Part shown: piece by piece, positions 63,834 to 64,000 of the stretch
Position numbering within the stretch: position 1 is the first letter of the stretch
Layout of the letters: the number at the start of each line of letters is the position of its first letter
Assembly (NCBI RefSeq): GCF_000758585.1
Contig: NZ_CP009281.1
Span: 6,014,001 to 6,078,000, forward strand
DNA length: 64,000 nt
Reading direction: 5' to 3'
Source of the DNA: Paenibacillus sp. FSL R5-0345
GTDB lineage: Bacteria > Bacillota > Bacilli > Paenibacillales > Paenibacillaceae
Position numbers and translations under genes: made by a program
The notes under the pieces: generated by a model
The model's input: the letters and a program-made list of their open reading frames with translations, nothing else
Told to the model about the DNA's origin: nothing
Database searches by the model: none

Positions 63834-64000
63834 CTACACCACCTTTATATCGAGGGACATCGTATGCTCCCCACCGGAAATCTTATGACTGCATTGATCC
63901 ACCAGAAACACCTGAGTCTTAAATTCATCAAGCAGGACATATATGAAATTACCAGCCCTTACGCGCATATCACCAATCGCCTGTACGGAGAGACTAAGCT
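63834..64000 (-). CDS. xkdQ: Phage hub protein XkdQ, C-terminal end only
   Basis: The last 55 residues are in the window, ending at a TAG at 63836-63834: SLSVQAIGDMRVRAGNFIYV, then LLDEFKTQVFLVDQCSHKIS and GGEHTMSLDIKVV. This ending, 'F.V..C.H....H.M.L.....', is typical of XkdQ/gpD-like hub proteins, and it precedes xkdR as in PBSX. The gene continues beyond the window. Confidence 0.85.
   Translation of the reverse strand, partial: LSLSVQAIGDMRVRAGNFIYVLLDEFKTQVFLVDQCSHKISGGEHTMSLDIKVV

Noticed and set aside
1..64000. tRNA or rRNA genes
   Set aside because: I did not recognise any tRNA cloverleaf or rRNA segment; none is claimed.

Overview
The window looks like chromosome of a Paenibacillus-type member of the Bacillales. 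The order sigW-rsiW-cdaA-cdaR-glmM-glmS with a glmS ribozyme, the YesM/YesN two-component pair, the strong AGGAGG ribosome binding sites and a PBSX/xkd-like phage tail cluster all fit. Nothing could be searched, so names rest on motifs and family knowledge.

Layout. 1-6.7 kb is host DNA, all on the minus strand: the start of a sugar-binding lipoprotein gene, its YesN/YesM regulators, a YdhG-like protein, a decayed methyltransferase, an acyltransferase-like protein, and a MerR regulator with a small membrane protein. 6707-37915 is one complete 31.2-kb Tn7-like transposon. It has three TnsB-type sites in the left end, four in the right end with an exact 20-bp period, TGT...ACA termini and a 5-bp target duplication TTTAC on both sides (6702-6706 and 37916-37920). 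It lies exactly 25 bp beyond the glmS stop codon, the canonical attTn7 position. 37.9-49 kb is the host glmS/glmM/cdaR/cdaA/rsiW/sigW block and ppc. 49.2-55.5 kb is a LysR gene divergent from an iron/phosphonate-type ABC transporter operon that ends in a metallo-beta-lactamase-fold gene. 55.5-64 kb is the baseplate, fibre and lysis end of a PBSX-like prophage or tailocin, cut by the window edge.

The transposon carries tnsA-tnsB-tnsC and two tnsD/tniQ genes, a large KAP-family membrane P-loop NTPase near the left end (possible defence cargo), and about 17 kb of cargo between tnsA and the right end. Most of that cargo is arsenic resistance. One cluster holds arsC2, two arsR genes, acr3, arsC, arsD, arsA, a HesB-like gene and a tyrosine-phosphatase-like gene, with an arsN1-type acetyltransferase nearby. 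A second cluster holds a SAM methyltransferase, a Cys-rich MarR regulator, an ArsO-like flavoprotein, a 44-residue Cys-rich peptide, a second arsD, arsA and HesB-like set, and a second Cys-rich MarR regulator.

The second set is the most interesting part. Its ArsD lacks the third arsenite cysteine (Cys18 position) and its ArsA lacks the cysteine matching Cys172, while the first set keeps both. Nearly every protein of the second cluster carries vicinal Cys-Cys pairs. Its promoters carry a conserved palindrome, TATTTGCA-N3-TGCAAATA, placed over the -35 element. I infer a two-thiol branch that may handle methylated or other organic arsenicals, or antimony, under a thiol-sensing MarR repressor. 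The remaining cargo near the right end is a UspA protein, a SulP transporter, a catalytically dead serine-recombinase homologue and a cupin.
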